Source of the DNA: Nyssa sinensis
Lineage: Eukaryota; Streptophyta; Magnoliopsida; Cornales; Nyssaceae
Reading direction: 5' to 3'
NCBI GenBank assembly: GCA_008638375.1
Contig: CM018051.1
Coordinates: forward strand, 41,948,177-42,012,176
DNA length: 64,000 nt
Positions within the stretch are counted from its first letter, which is position 1. Every line of letters begins with the position of its first letter. The translations under genes and the position numbers were made by a program. The notes beneath the pieces were generated by a model, which was not told the origin of the DNA, searched no databases, and saw only the letters and a list, made by a program, of their open reading frames with translations. This document shows positions 48,250 through 60,391 of this stretch, piece after piece.

Positions 48250-49040
48250 TTTTTATTTGTTTGAACCGTCTTATTAAGTGAACTAGGATCAAAATGATGC
48301 AAACCAACCAGTCTAGCCCAAGATTCTCCAGTCCAAGGCTTTAAGATGCTAAACGACATCATGCCAAGTTTGGAGCACTATTCATCGTCCCTAATGTGAT
48401 GATGAACAATGTTACAAACCCTAGAATTCTTCTAGGGCATTTTCTCACAATTTCTCTCAGTTTCTTGGCCATCAAACAAACCCTTATACTTTCTATTTCA
48501 TCCCAAATGATCACTGGAACTCCCACAAGCTAATAGTATGGTTCAAAATGAAAAAAGAAACATCACGATTCATTTCTACCAACAAGACCCAGTTTGGGCT
48601 TTACTCCATCACACACATACACAACAGCACACACACTACCATACACACATATACATACCTATCATTACATTTATGAACTTTAAATAGCCTTAGAATGTTT
48701 AAAAAGTTCCCTACCTCAAATTTGTCATTTTAGAGAGAGAAATCGGGGAGAGAGAGTTCTTGAGGAGGCGATCCATTCCTACCGCAGTCCCTCACTGTCC
48801 AGACTTTTTTCCTTTCCTTTTCCTTCTTCTTTCTCCCTATTTTCTTTACTCATGGTATGGATCACACAACGACACACCTTTACACGCACATGCACTGTAT
48901 TACACACACACAGAGTGCATTTGTCATGGTTTTCTCTTAAGAACACACAGCTCACACACACACACACTTTAAATTCACACACTCTCGTGGTTTCTCTCTT
49001 TTCTCCATAGAACACTTACGAAACACACTCTTAGTTCACA
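48250..49040 (-). mobile_element. LTR fragment, minus orientation
   Basis: Similar in order to the reverse complement of 40800-41940: GAACCG..TTAAGTGAAC near 48266, AAACCAACCAGTCTAG near 48297, AAACCCTAGAA near 48416, TTTAGAGAGAGAAAT near 48731 and a CA-rich tract at 48860-48985. Both termini are lost. Confidence 0.55.
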
Positions 49041-49049
49041 CCCGACCGT

Positions 49050-49335
49050 GAGAGAGAGATAGATAATTAGGCATTCGAGAACCCGAATATAGTCCCACAA
49101 GAATATGTGAAATTACAAAAATGCCCTTATACCTAAAGTAAGCCTCAAAAAGGCTAATTAAGACCTGGAAAATGCTAAATTAAGTATTTTCGATGTTTTA
49201 GTCCTAACAGTAATGTCCGTTAGGGAAAAATAGAACTCCAAAATAAATTATAAAATGAGAAATACGTCTAGGATAAAAGACCTGGATATGTTATTATATT
49301 TTATTCTTATGTTTTGGTGCCTACCAGATATAAGA
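49050..49335 (+). mobile_element. LTR fragment, plus orientation
   Basis: Similar to 42115-42240 and 42810-42830: GAACCCGAATATAGTCCC, AAATTACAAAAATGCCC, then TTTTCGATGTTTTAGTCC. Its orientation is opposite to the piece directly to its left, so an inversion or fusion joint lies near 49040. Confidence 0.5.
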
Positions 49336-49566
49336 TTCGGTTTTCAAAAATTATTTTTATGAAAGTCATTCAAATATATGCATACGTGGTATCTAAAATT
49401 AAAATTTTATTCACAAATCAATTGCAAAATCTAATATTCATAATTACAATATTTTATAATGTGATTGTGCAAACATCATTCAAAATATAACAGTCTCTCA
49501 CTTTTAGGATGACTCAAAAAATCATAGTTAATTTGTATTGCTAAGAATCATCTGAATCAGCGATTA

Positions 49567-49567
49567 C

Positions 49568-49593
<26 letters not shown>
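49567..49593. repeat. (AT)n microsatellite
   Basis: About 13 units. Confidence 0.9.
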
Positions 49594-49602
<9 letters not shown>

Positions 49603-49637
49603 AATAATATATGAAAAAAAGAAAATTCTTATTTTTT

Positions 49638-50168
49638 AGGGAAAAATACTAAAAAGTCTCTATAATAAAATTTTCAATCTAAAAAGTCCATGATTAATTT
49701 TTTTTATCTAAAGAATTCTAATAAGAAACTTTTATTTCAAAAACGTCTAATTGTTAACTTCAATTCTAACACCATTAAAAAAATTACTAATTAGACTAAA
49801 ATAACCTCAAAATATATTTTAAAAAAATAATACTAAAAAGTATATAAAATAAATTCCTCAATCCAAAAAAATCATAACATTTTATGAAGTGAAAATTTAT
49901 TTTTTAGGCCTTCTAGATAAACAAAAAAATGTTATGTGGTTTTTTTAGATTGAAGAATTGATTTTATAAATTATTTAGTATTTTTAAATGTATTTTGAAG
50001 GCTATTTTAGTCTAATTAATAATATTTTTAATGGTGTTAAGATGAAAGTTTATGGTTGGACTTTTTTGTAATAAAAGTTTATTTTTTAGATCTTTTAGAT
50101 AGAAAAAAAATAATCATAGACTTTTTGGATTGAAAAATTTATTTTAGGAATTTTTAGTATTTTTCTCT
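49638..50168. mobile_element. Foldback MITE, 531 bp, arms of about 260 bp
   Basis: The left half (AGGGAAAAATACTAAAAAGT...) is the inverted copy of the right half (...TTTTTAGTATTTTTCTCT) along nearly its whole length. Matching blocks include TTCAATCTAAAAAGTCCATG with CATAGACTTTTTGGATTGAA, and TAATTAGACTAAAATA with TATTTTAGTCTAATTA. A duplication ATTTTTT(A) flanks it (49631-49637 and 50169-50175). There is no coding capacity. A transcript would form one long hairpin, a likely source of small RNAs. The superfamily is uncertain; a 7-8-bp duplication would fit hAT. Confidence 0.85.
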
Positions 50169-50175
50169 ATTTTTT

Positions 50176-50499
50176 AAACATGATTCTTCGATATCTTCGT
50201 TTCTTTATATTGTAGTGTTGTAATTTTTTTATTATGTGGCATTGTTATTTTATTCCAATAGGATGGGACAGCTCTAATACCACCACCTCCTTGGTATAAG
50301 TTATATCCCACTCGGGTGAGATTTAAATGGTTCACGGGATATAGATATCTAATCCAATGGAAGACACCAAACATAGGATAGGATAAATGTTATCATATCC
50401 AACCCTCTTATCCTGCCATCCAAACATGGCCGTTTGGGTTTAAAATACATTCAAATGACTTAGAAACATTGTGATAGGGCCTTCTTAGGATTTTTGAGA
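50176..50499. other. Spacer with MITE-like words
   Basis: Phrases such as GGATAGGATAAATGTTATCA and CCATCCAAACATGGCCGTTT are common in small plant DNA elements, but I could not find paired ends. Confidence 0.35.
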
Positions 50500-52150
50500 C
50501 CCAAGAACACATTTTTTTATATCCATGTGAAAAAATAAGCACTCGATGTATAAGCTAAGGCATAATTAACCTTAGAGAAATTATGGAATCAATATGAAAC
50601 CTTAATGTTAAGGGCCAGAGTGGTCCCGGATTTAAATCATAAGCATGTAAGGTATCCAACTCATTTTATGAAAGACACATGTAGTGTCTGCTTATAGTTG
50701 GGTGATGGCTAGGACTAGGATTATATCCTGATTGGTTGGCATTGCATACTTGTCATTTGATTCTTATGATATTAATGTCATTATTATTTTGATGCATTAC
50801 CATTGCCTGATCCTTATGATGTGACTATCATTATTGTTCTGATACTTGACCTTTTTCTAATATTATGGTATGATTGTTATTATCATTTTGGTACTTTACT
50901 ATATATTATATATATGCCTGCCATGGATACATATATGGACACTCTATCGTTTACATGATTCTTGTATATAGAGACATCTTGCATTGTACTTAATGAAAGT
51001 TGATATGGATTGTGGTGTGAGCCTGTGTGGCCACCTGATATTGTGAGTCGGTATGGAATTGTTGAGCACCTGTTAAGTCGTGCAGGCTTGTGAGACATTG
51101 GTATTATGAATGGAAATGTGAATATTAACTCCTTGGGATAAATTGAATAAGGAGTGGTGTGAGGTTATCAGGTTTGTGATACCTTCGTTGGGAATTAAAT
51201 GAAAAGAATTAAATGGCAGAATAGTGAGTGTGTATGTGCTAGTGAGATTTCGTTATTACCCGATGGATCTATTTGTGATGGGGATGATGTCTCCCTTTGG
51301 TTTCAGATCGTAACCCCGCAAGGGTGGTGGCTCATTGCCAACGAGTTAGTAGCTCGTAAAGTGTCAGGCCTTTCGTTGGGCCGGTAGAAAAACTAAGTTT
51401 TCAGAGTGTTAGGATCCGACATAATAGGAGTGGAGAGGAAACTGAATCTATGATTACATGATATACTCTTATACATTCATGTGATCCATGTAATGCTTAC
51501 TCACAATTATTATGGTTGTTGCTAGTTGTATTGCTATTAGATATAGTGTTCTTATTGTTTGAAACATGAAATAGATGTGTTTCGTGGGGTTTAAATATAT
51601 ATATCTATATATATATATATATATACTCATATCTTGTGTTTGATTATATATACTGATTGCACTTATTATTGTTGCACCACGTGAAATGGTATCATATTTT
51701 CTTGCTTTTATATCTACAATTGTGATCTATTAGATGATATTGATATGTGCTTGTGATGCATACTGGACATTAGGCATTGTCCTATTTGGACTTGCATTAG
51801 TTTTTGCACGCTGCTTTCTTTCGTGTTTTAGGAAACCCTGCTAAGCGTTATGGCTCACCCCTACTGTTCATGGGAATGAAAGGTATTGGATTGATGGACG
51901 ATAGCTGTTAGAGCAGTACAAGATGGATAGAAACCATTGTATTAGTTGGTTTTACATTATAGTTCTTATTCATTATATTTTTAAAGGGTGCATGTACCCT
52001 CGTTTAACACAGTGTACATGATGTATATATATTGGACTGTTAGAGTCGACTCTGTGTACTTGTCCTATTATATTATTCTTGGATAGTTTTTGGTATAGTC
52101 GCACTTGATGTAATCTATTTCATTTAATCCTGTTATGGAACTTGAACAAG
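50500..52150 (+). mobile_element. LTR-like fragment, plus orientation, ends not found
   Basis: A block near 51830-51905 (TTTTAGGAAACCCTGCTAAGCG then GGCTCACCCCTAC, given here as words) resembles the region near 43620-43690 in the 4-kb LTR and the usual 3' part of gypsy LTRs. A GT/AT-rich stretch with (AT)n at 51596-51625 is included. No TG/CA ends could be placed. Confidence 0.4.
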
Positions 52151-53574
52151 TATAAAGAGGAGAACGAGCCAAAATCAATTAAAGAAAAATGATTTAAATG
52201 AATCAATTCAAAACAAAAGGCCCATATTTTATACACATGAGCAGGTTGATTAGTCCTAATTATGTTCCTATTCGGGGTCCCGATGACCCTGTGGTCAGGC
52301 CATGCTAGTCAAGGTCCTGACAAAGGGTGACTCATGTCCATCATTGGAATTATACATAGGGGACTATTTTCACTCCTAATAATTTTTTTTTACTTTAATA
52401 AGATCAATGCCGGGGTTGTGGTAAGTCAATTTGGCATCGACCAGGTTATCCCTCAAACTGGACCATTCATATTAGACATAGGGGACAATTCCACACAATT
52501 TAAATCCTCTAATATTCGTGGCCTCGGGAGATAGATGATCCAATGCTAATTCCCTTGCGATTTTATTACAGCAGTCTGTCGTCTTATGCCTGTATTTATT
52601 AGCATAAGACTTTATATTCTTTTCCTCAAGAGATGCCTAGAGAGTAGATGTCGAGCTTATGCTCATAAACAATGCTTCGTTTGGATAACCTGTTAGTCGA
52701 AAAGATAAGCACTTTAGAGGCTTTAGCTTATTGTATTTCCTTAGGAAGGTAAGCTAGCCCTAATCCTTAGTTGAAATGGAGGAGAAGTTAAAGAAAGGGA
52801 AAACGTCCATGTCTACCACCGAGGAAGTTGAATATCATGTGATTGATGAGAAGTTTAAATGCCCAAAAATTGTTTTCGTGATTATCTTTAACCCATCCTT
52901 ACATGTACATGTTGATCTTATCCTCCATTTTTTTTGTTGCTAACATTGTATCAGTTGTCTTTCAATCTTTGAAGAAAAAAAGTGGCACATCATATATCCC
53001 ATTACTAATCCCAAGAGTAGGAAGAAAAAGGAATCTTAAGATCTCATAGGGCAGGAGGTTTAAAAAAGTTATGCCCAAATTTCACTATCCTAATCTTGCA
53101 AGCCCTCTAACATTTCTACACCCATGTTTTTGGAGAAACCTATAGAGTTTAACGAGTTAATCCATAATCTGAGTGACATTGAGAAAACTACACTACTCTA
53201 GGAGTTGTTGAAAGGTGTGAGGCCTACTATTTCACCAGCCCTAGACCATGCTAGAATAGTTGAAACACTAAATTATTGTGTTATGTGATTCCCACGAGTC
53301 CACCGTAACATGTAAGCCTCCACCTTTCAAAATAGATCCCCTTCCCTTAATGACTTTTTACAAATGGTAGGAGATGGGGAACCATGGAAACTAAATCTAA
53401 TGTCAACTGGCCCTAGATGCCTCCATTGAAATTCATCACAAAGACCAACTCGAAGAAGGGAGATGGAATAGGAAATAGAGTTGTTGTGACTAAAGAATTG
53501 TTCGATTTGAAGGTTAAGCTAGAGGTTGCTACTAAATTTCAAGAGGCGGACGGTAGGTAGAACAACCATTCAGA
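52151..53574. other. Unassigned stretch
   Basis: Some phrases look coding-like on the plus strand (a Met at 52777 followed by EEKLKKGKTSMSTTEEVEYH, and GVVVSQFGIDQVI near 52408), but frames are short and broken. It may be internal sequence of a decayed retroelement. No family recognised. Confidence 0.3.
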
Positions 53575-55221
53575 TGTAAGGCTTATATGAAATTCATTTC
53601 TAAGTTACTACGTCATGTTCCAAAATACATATCAAGCGCATTTACATATCCCAAGAAATATACGAATTTCATACTACATGATTAACAAAAAAATAATGGA
53701 GAACATTCCATTCACATCATAGTATGTCTTCGTATATATCACGTAAGCCCAAAAAGAAGAGGCACATCAAGTCTATCACCATGTACTCCTCAAGACACGG
53801 GATCCTCCCCGGTACCTGCATCTGGTAGGGGTCAGTACCCTAGTAGGATAACTAAAACAAATGAAACGTGAATGTTGCATAAAAGTGTATGCTTGTGCTC
53901 GGTGGGTGGCATGTTATGACAGTTTATAATCAATTAAGCGTATACAGAGTTCATATTCGTCTTGTTACATTTTATGAGATTGACTTAAGTTCCACTTGAG
54001 TTCATTCAAACAATGATCAATTTCCTAAATCTCTAGGTTTTATTAAAAACCCAAAAAAAAATACCAAAGTCCTAATTCATCATTCATCAAGTAACCACCT
54101 CGCCTCCGATATAGCGAAACATGGTTTCACAGGGTACTAACCTATAGGCAACCATAACCTGTACCACTGCGCGGGACTCTCGACTCAACCGTCGAACCTC
54201 GGATATACACATTCACAACTCAACCCACACTGCAACATTTCAAGTACTCACATCATCTCATAAGCACACAAAACGCGTTCTAAACCAACACTCTTGGTTC
54301 TTTTCATTCTCACTTCTTATTTAATCATTTCAAGGATTTTTCTTTTTTTTTTTTTTTTTTTTGTACAAAACAAATATATATATATATATTTTTATTTTCA
54401 CTCCACACTCCTCACAAGTGTGAGTGGTAACAATATTATTAAATAAAACACATGCTTAGGATCCCAACAACTCAAATATAAACACAGATTTCAATTTGAG
54501 AATGCATGGGCATGCTTCATATACATAATAATTAACAAAATTGAAATCTAGCACACAACATGGCAATTCTAGTATGCTTTTATGAATGAATGTCATCTAG
54601 CAACCTATTCATTCCTATTTCATAAGTTTTAGAAACCCTACCTCACTTTTGTACAATTTTGGCAAAGTGTTCTTTGATTTTTTTCCGGATTAAATCGCTC
54701 AAAATCAAAGAAAGCGGCAGTAGATCTCGGCCCTCACGAATACCCGAATGATTTGCCAAATTTTTCTCTTTTTCTTTTTCTTCCTTTCTTCCTCTTTTTT
54801 TTTCTTCTCTTCTTCTCTCCTTCTCCACGCCGTTGTCTGTCTCTGGATTTTGAGTGTGTGTTTTGTGTGAGTTGTGTGTGTTACTTGGTGTGGTTAAAGT
54901 CAACCACACCTTTATCTTTTACTTTTTTTTTCCTTTTGTTTCCACCGCACACACTTTCACTTCTTTTCTTCTTTTTTTTTTTTTCTTTTATTTTGTTTTA
55001 TCCTTACTTTACATAAACCATCGCCACACACTTCTTGGTTTTTTTTTTACCCAATTGCCTTGTACATTATTTTATTTCCTACCTATATACATGTACTCAC
55101 TTAAATTTTGTTGAGTAGATTTTATACCTCAACTAATTTAATTAGTTAATTAAATTTTAATTTGTTCAAAAAAAAAATTATTTATTCCTTTTAATAAAAA
55201 AAAAATTTACGGATCTTTACA
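53575..55221 (-). mobile_element. LTR, minus orientation, truncated at the left
   Basis: The right edge ACGGATCTTTACA matches the CAGATCTCTACA edge of the gypsy LTR family. Inside are a tandem-like region with CGGGACTCTCGACTC (about 54173), a long T run (54342-54362), a (TTC/TTTC)n purine-strand tract (54760-54830) and a TG-rich stretch (54853-54880): the family order in reverse. The left TGTCAC-type end is missing, so no target duplication can be tested. Confidence 0.6.
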
Positions 55222-56194
55222 CTAGTGGAGCGTGATTTGCTTACACCTAACTTTTGATGAGGTATCTGGCGAGGAGCTTCACATCATTAAGTTGGGAAAG
55301 GTACTAATATTGGCTTATTCGTTTCTTGGACAGGTACATGAGAAAAAAAAAAGATGTTCTTGAAATGAGTAATGCATCGAATTTAGAGTTTGAGAGTTTA
55401 ACGAGGAGAATTAATGATATGTTAGGGAACCAAATATCTGGTTCAGCTAGGTGATAGGACTGTATTTGAGCATTTGGATAGTGCGTGAAGCTCTTTCGTA
55501 GTGTATGGGAAGAGTATCACCCCAGGAGAGAGTTTCATCCATTACGGGTTGCTAACACCTAAAGAGGTATGTGGTTTCGTGAACACCATTGCTCTAATGT
55601 GCATGCTGACGTGGACCGAATGGCCCAACCAAGTACCCACACTGTGTTTTTTTTTTAAAATGTAGGAACTTTATCATCGAAATAGCAAAGAAAACAGTGT
55701 GTACTTGTTTTCTGGTAGCTGAGAATGTTGTAGACCAAATTCCAACACTGTAAATAATGTTTCTCTTCCATCTATGCAGAAGAGGAGTTGGTAGTGATGG
55801 AAGCAACAGAGGAAGACAAATGCATGGGGTTTAAACCTAAAGTTCTATTAATTGATAGTTGGAAACATTAGAGCCTTTAACTGAACCTGATCAAATGGCG
55901 AAGATCATATTTTCATTTCTGGGATACCAAAAATGAAATAAAGCATAAGATTCACTGTTAATTTTCTACTCTTTTTGTCAGTTTCAATTACATTACAATG
56001 GAGGGGCTAACCTATAAACACGTGTATATACACTAATCTCCAATTTTCTTCAAATTCAAATCTATAAAAAAAAACAAAGTTCAATTAATATGTAATCACA
56101 TATTAACACCGATGTAGGCGGGGGAGGAAGAGAGATGCATGGGTCTGAGAGGTTTGGAGAGGGAGAAAGAAAGGGATCGAAATAGCAAAGGTGG
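55222..56194. other. Spacer without recognised gene
   Basis: Short broken frames only. It lies between an LTR edge and the MULE. Confidence 0.4.
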
Positions 56195-56356
56195 GTCGAT
56201 TTCCATACATATGAAATTCTATTTTATAAACATATGTGTTTTGTTTTCTTATGAATTTATACCAGCAAAGTGGAGTTTTTTGCCTAACTCATGTAGTTTT
56301 AATAGCAATTTTCCTGGCCCATGCAATTTCTCATGTAGAGAGTAGATAGCAATTCT

Positions 56357-56552
56357 ATTTTGAAAAGATGTTTTTGAAGGAAAACTTTTAATAGAAACGT
56401 CTTTTGAAAAGATGCTTATTGATTAAAGTTATTAAAAAGATAAACCAACTAAAGCTAATTATAAACCAACTAAAAGTATTTTTTTTTATAAAATGCCTAT
56501 ATAAGTGTCTTTTGAAAAGACGTCTGTATAAGCGTCTTTTCAAAAGATACTT
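56357..56552. repeat. Left array of TCTTTTGAAAAGA palindromes
   Basis: Copies near 56357-56370, 56399-56413, 56507-56522 and 56534-56550 (one as TCTTTTCAAAAGA). Confidence 0.85.
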
Positions 56553-56984
56553 CTACAAGTATATTTCCTACCATTGCACGCGATTTCAAAAATCTTAGAG
56601 ACTCTTCTTTTTCTTCTCTGTCTCAGAGTCGTCTCCAACCTAAAGCCCCTGTCAAACCTAGAAGGTGAGAGCTACTAGCCATTATAGACGGTGAGAGCTA
56701 CTAGCCATTATAAAGGTGAGAGTTACTAATTGTTACATCTTCTTCATCTACTTAAAGAAATTAGGGCAAACTGAATCAACGAAAAATTAGGGCAAAAAAA
56801 TCAAATCTTGAGTTCCAGCCTATAAGTATTAGTTGAGAAAGAGATTGAGAGAACCTTCAGTTAGTAACAAGGCTAGGGCAAAAAGTGAAGGTGACATTCG
56901 GATGCACAAGGCTATATTTTTGTTCTTCACAACCATAGATCTATCTAATTAGACATTGGAAACTTCTTCATCCTCATCATTGAT

Positions 56985-57290
56985 TGGTCAACCGTGGGAC
57001 CCGATGAGGGATGAGTTGTTTAATGGCCTCGTGTTCACCAACAAAGTGGAGCTTAAAAGGGCTATGCAAATATACTCCATCAGGACACATCAGCAATATA
57101 AGGTGGTTGAGACGTACTCAAAACTTTTTCTCTGAGATGTAAGATGCATACCAAGTGTGGGTGCCAATAGAGGCTTCGTGCATGTAAAAAAAATGGCTTG
57201 CACAAGTGTCGTTAGTCTACTTTTCTGTGGTTTAGTGGCATCTTCCCGATCATGTCTTACGGCAATTTAGACTTATATAGAGGATACCAA
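56985..57290 (+). pseudogene. MuDR-type transposase N-terminal domain fragment
   Basis: Plus-strand text DELFNGLVFTNKVELKRAMQ followed by IYSIRTHQQYKVVET fits the N-terminal region of plant MuDR/MULE transposases ('F.....F......A.....I......K......Y...C'). The CxC...C part follows in a shifted frame (about 57130-57220), after which the catalytic part is missing. Confidence 0.65.
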
Positions 57291-57329
57291 CTAGTTGTGA
57301 TACCGATCGGAAGCTACTTTGATTAATCG

Positions 57330-57800
57330 GTGTAAAAGGCATGGGTATGAATGGTCGCACCATCACCGGGCTTATATTAAGCTATTAGGACAACGTCGTG
57401 AGCGCCTCGTCATTGGGGAACCTACAACTGGTCGAATAGATGAGGATGACCCCTACATACACTGATACAAAGATATTAACCACAAACTCGTTGGTCTTCC
57501 AATTGAGAGGCCACTAGTTGGTTTCCAACCAGTGGCTAGCATTAAAGAGCTATTGATATGATATAAGTTTATGTCAATTTAGTTTATTTAATTTTCTATC
57601 AACATGAGAAGTTTTTGTACAACCTAATTTTTTATTCTTTTGCATAAGGATAGCATGACACATATCTACCAACTTTTGTGTGACACCGAGGAGCGCATGA
57701 CAGACCCAACACAGTTGATAGACATTATACGATAGATTTGAGTCATGTCTTCCACTTGCTTGGAGGATGTATATGAGGAGCAACGTTTGTCTGAGCGCTA
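57330..57800 (+). pseudogene. Plant mobile domain C-terminal fragment inside the MULE
   Basis: Broken plus-strand text includes RCKRHGYEWSHHHRAYIKLL, HKLVGLPIERPLVGFQPVAS and, after a gap, MTHIYQLLCDTEER...LEDVYEEQRL. The last block follows the pattern at the end of PMD proteins of the MAIN / 'phosphatase 7 long form' group. Stops split it. Confidence 0.5.
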
Positions 57801-58766
57801 ACCTCGGCCATAATCTCAATGTCCGAGGTAGAGTCACAGCTTGTAAAATAGCCATTTGATTCGATATTATCTCCACAATGGACCTTGCCTTTACATATAG
57901 TGCATTTACATCAAGATTCTCCTTTGTCGAGACTATCACCATCACCACAAGTTTCTCTTGTTCATTTTGGCCATGATGTCATCGATGAGAAGCATGTGGA
58001 GGAAGTGACACAGTTGGACTTATAGCTTGTGAAGGGAGTGACACAGGTAGAGTCACAGCCTATAAAATGAGAGCCTCACGACCAGTCAAAGCATACAAGA
58101 AGGGCAGAAGACTTGGTAAAAGACGTGGGAGATGTCGTCAAGTTGTTGATGATGGTCCATCGTAGCTTACATAGGACACACAACATCCGATCCTAGTCGA
58201 GCATGACTACGACCTATGAGGAACAAAAAGAGACTAGCATGTGGCACTAAGTTTCTATTTTTTCTTATGTAGAGGACTTGTATAGTTTTTTGTATGTGTA
58301 CATGTATAAAAATTTTTGTTTATGTAAATTAAAACATATGTATTGAACATATTTATATATGTAATGCATTTTTTTCTTGCATCTTCTTTTTAACAAGTAA
58401 TATATATCTTGCAATGTAGTAATTGCTAGGGTTGGAGAGGGGTAAAATTTCAAAAAACAATCATACGAATTCCAGACCGATACCTACCACACCTTTCCCC
58501 ATAAATACAATTGTGTGATGTGATCGAATTAAAAAATATAAGTCCAAAGAGATAGTTTACAAGTTAAATGAACCGATCCAACTTATATCTTACAATATAT
58601 TGATTCTTAGGATTTTGGGTGGCAAAATATCCAAAAACACTTGCACCCATTTCAGACCTACCACTCTCTCGCCAATAAATATGAGTGTTTAAACAAATTT
58701 GATGGAATAAATGAACTCTGAAAGGGTCTACTCGTCAAAATAGAACTAGAGTTTTCTAATACTACT

Positions 58767-58965
58767 GTCTTTTGAAGAGACGCCTATTAAAAACATCTTT
58801 TGAAAATGTCTTCAGTAAAACTATCTTTTGAAAAGACACCTTAAAATGCATCTTTTAAAAAGATGCTTTCAAGTCTCTTTCGATTACGTGTTATCAAGCC
58901 AATCTAATTAATTAATAAGCGTTTTTTAAAAAGATACTTTTAAATGCATCTTTTGAAAAGACATT
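58767..58965. repeat. Right array of TCTTTTGAAAAGA palindromes
   Basis: Copies near 58767, 58795, 58823, 58850 and 58947, with small changes such as TCTTTTGAAGAGA and TCTTTTAAAAAGA. They mirror the left array. Confidence 0.85.
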
Positions 58966-59130
58966 TATATTAGAAAATTTTCTCCAAAGCATCTTCTCAA
59001 ACGCCTTTAAGATTTACATAGGTGAGGAAAATAACCAAGGAAATTGCATGAGTCATGAAAGTTTAAAAAAAAAACAGCGTGTCAAGGCAAAAATTCCACA
59101 AAAGCATAAAATTCAAATACGTGTATCTTA

Positions 59131-60112
59131 TGAATATATAAACATTAGCCTCAAAACTGCCACTATAGATAAGTCGGGCTTCAACTTTGAGCCCTTTATA
59201 TTCAAAACGTCAAAAATCCTATGTATCTTTCTAGAAACCATATGTAATTAATTTAAAAACGTAATACCAATCCACTAAAAAAAAATACATGTTTACCACT
59301 TATAAGTATCAATGCTGTAAACACAGATTTCAGTTACACATGCAATTTGTCGGACTTACTCTACAGAATAAATTCTTTAAATTTTGCATACCCGATACCC
59401 ATGAAACATATGATGCGCGTCAGAAATCAGAAATCATTATTAACTACAATGAGAATTTCTCATAACTGGGACAAAATGCAAGGTAACTAAATGACTAGAT
59501 GCGCGTCAACCTATGCCATTTCCACTGGTACAGTAAGGAAACTAAATTTGATTTAGTACAGAAAGTATGGATAAATCCGTCTACTATTACTTCGGATTTC
59601 CCAGCGAAAACAAAATTTAAACAAAACAAAAAAGGCCTAAAAAGAAAATTAAATCAAACAATATTGTCTTCTCACCCCAAGAATCATTTATGTAATGAAT
59701 GGCTATTGATCTTCCTGGAAACACACGCAAATAACCTTTGATGTACAGAAATTCATGGCCCCCACTTCCCTCTCAAACAATACTAAACAAAAAAACAGAG
59801 AACTGAGTCCTTCCTCCAACTGCCACATGGTCCATCAGATTGCATGACCCCCACTGAATGTCCTTAACACCTAGCAACTGCAGCCACCACTAACACTCTC
59901 CCTTCTGCCTTGTCAGAAAGAAAGAAAACAAAAATATTCCTCCTCTTTATTTACCAAAAAATTAGAAATAGCTGTGTCAAATTCACCCTGGCTATCACTT
60001 CCACGCAACCCATAGCTCCTATAAAATATTCTTGTGCACCTAGAAAATGGGCATCACATGATCGTGGTTCTTGGGTCCTATACCTTCCAGAAATGAACCT
60101 GGATTATCAACT
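59131..60112. other. Region downstream of the GAUT7-like gene
   Basis: Non-coding. On the minus strand an AATAAA at 59951-59946, about 160 nt after the stop codon, could be the polyadenylation signal of the GAUT7-like gene. No other gene seen. Confidence 0.45.
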
Positions 60113-60391
60113 CTACGGATTAACATTGCAATCACTAAAGAAATGATTTTCTAGGTTCAGAAACTTCCTCCAGTAACCTTTATATTTTGGAATGCCAAGC
60201 TCGAGCCAAGGTTTCATGTTCCCATTAAAATGCAACACTGCAGCTTTATTAATCCCTTGGATATCTAGACCATAATCATGGCCCAAACCTGATAACACCC
60301 AGGCATCATCAAGAGCATGAACCAGGCCTTGAAAGGTGAGCAAGCTTGCACGCAATGTAATAGCTTCAGATAATCCCCCTCCCATGCTGAG
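60113..60391 (-). CDS. GAUT7: GAUT7-like galacturonosyltransferase, last exon
   Basis: This exon encodes the final 92 residues and stop (TAG at 60113-60115). It follows a GACAGCAG acceptor and begins LSMGGGLSEAITLRASLLTF. It contains GLGHDYGLD and the GT8 motif HFNGNMKPW (HxxGxxKPW type), which in this family helps to hold Mn and UDP-sugar phosphates, and it ends SDCNVNP as in GAUT7 proteins. It joins in phase 0 to the exon at 62285-62830. The gene symbol is by resemblance to the plant GAUT7 clade. Confidence 0.93.
   Translation of the reverse strand, partial: LSMGGGLSEAITLRASLLTFQGLVHALDDAWVLSGLGHDYGLDIQGINKAAVLHFNGNMKPWLELGIPKYKGYWRKFLNLENHFFSDCNVNP

Larger units (their letters stand above)
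56195..59130. mobile_element. Decayed MULE with captured or fused PMD fragment (ends approximate)
   Basis: Inverted similarity between GTGGAGTTTTTTGCCT (56270-56285) and the reverse complement of 59085-59099 (GTGGAATTTTTGCCT) marks the ends, followed on both sides by CTCATG and AATTTYCYTGG-like words, a typical long, decayed MULE terminal repeat. Next inside on each side is an array of palindromes of the type TCTTTTGAAAAGA. Between them are MuDR-like coding remains (56985-57290) and PMD-like remains (57330-57800), both plus strand. No catalytic transposase core is left. Confidence 0.6.

Noticed and set aside
54643..55114. Overlapping frames rich in Lys-Glu (minus) and Phe (plus)
   Set aside because: Caused by a pyrimidine tract in an LTR; mirror frames on both strands.
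57574..57948. 124-codon minus-strand frame
   Set aside because: Antisense to PMD-like remains in the MULE; no motif of its own.
59499..60146. Plus-strand frames next to the GAUT7-like gene
   Set aside because: Lys/Asn-rich chance frames in downstream DNA, the last overlapping the true minus-strand exon.
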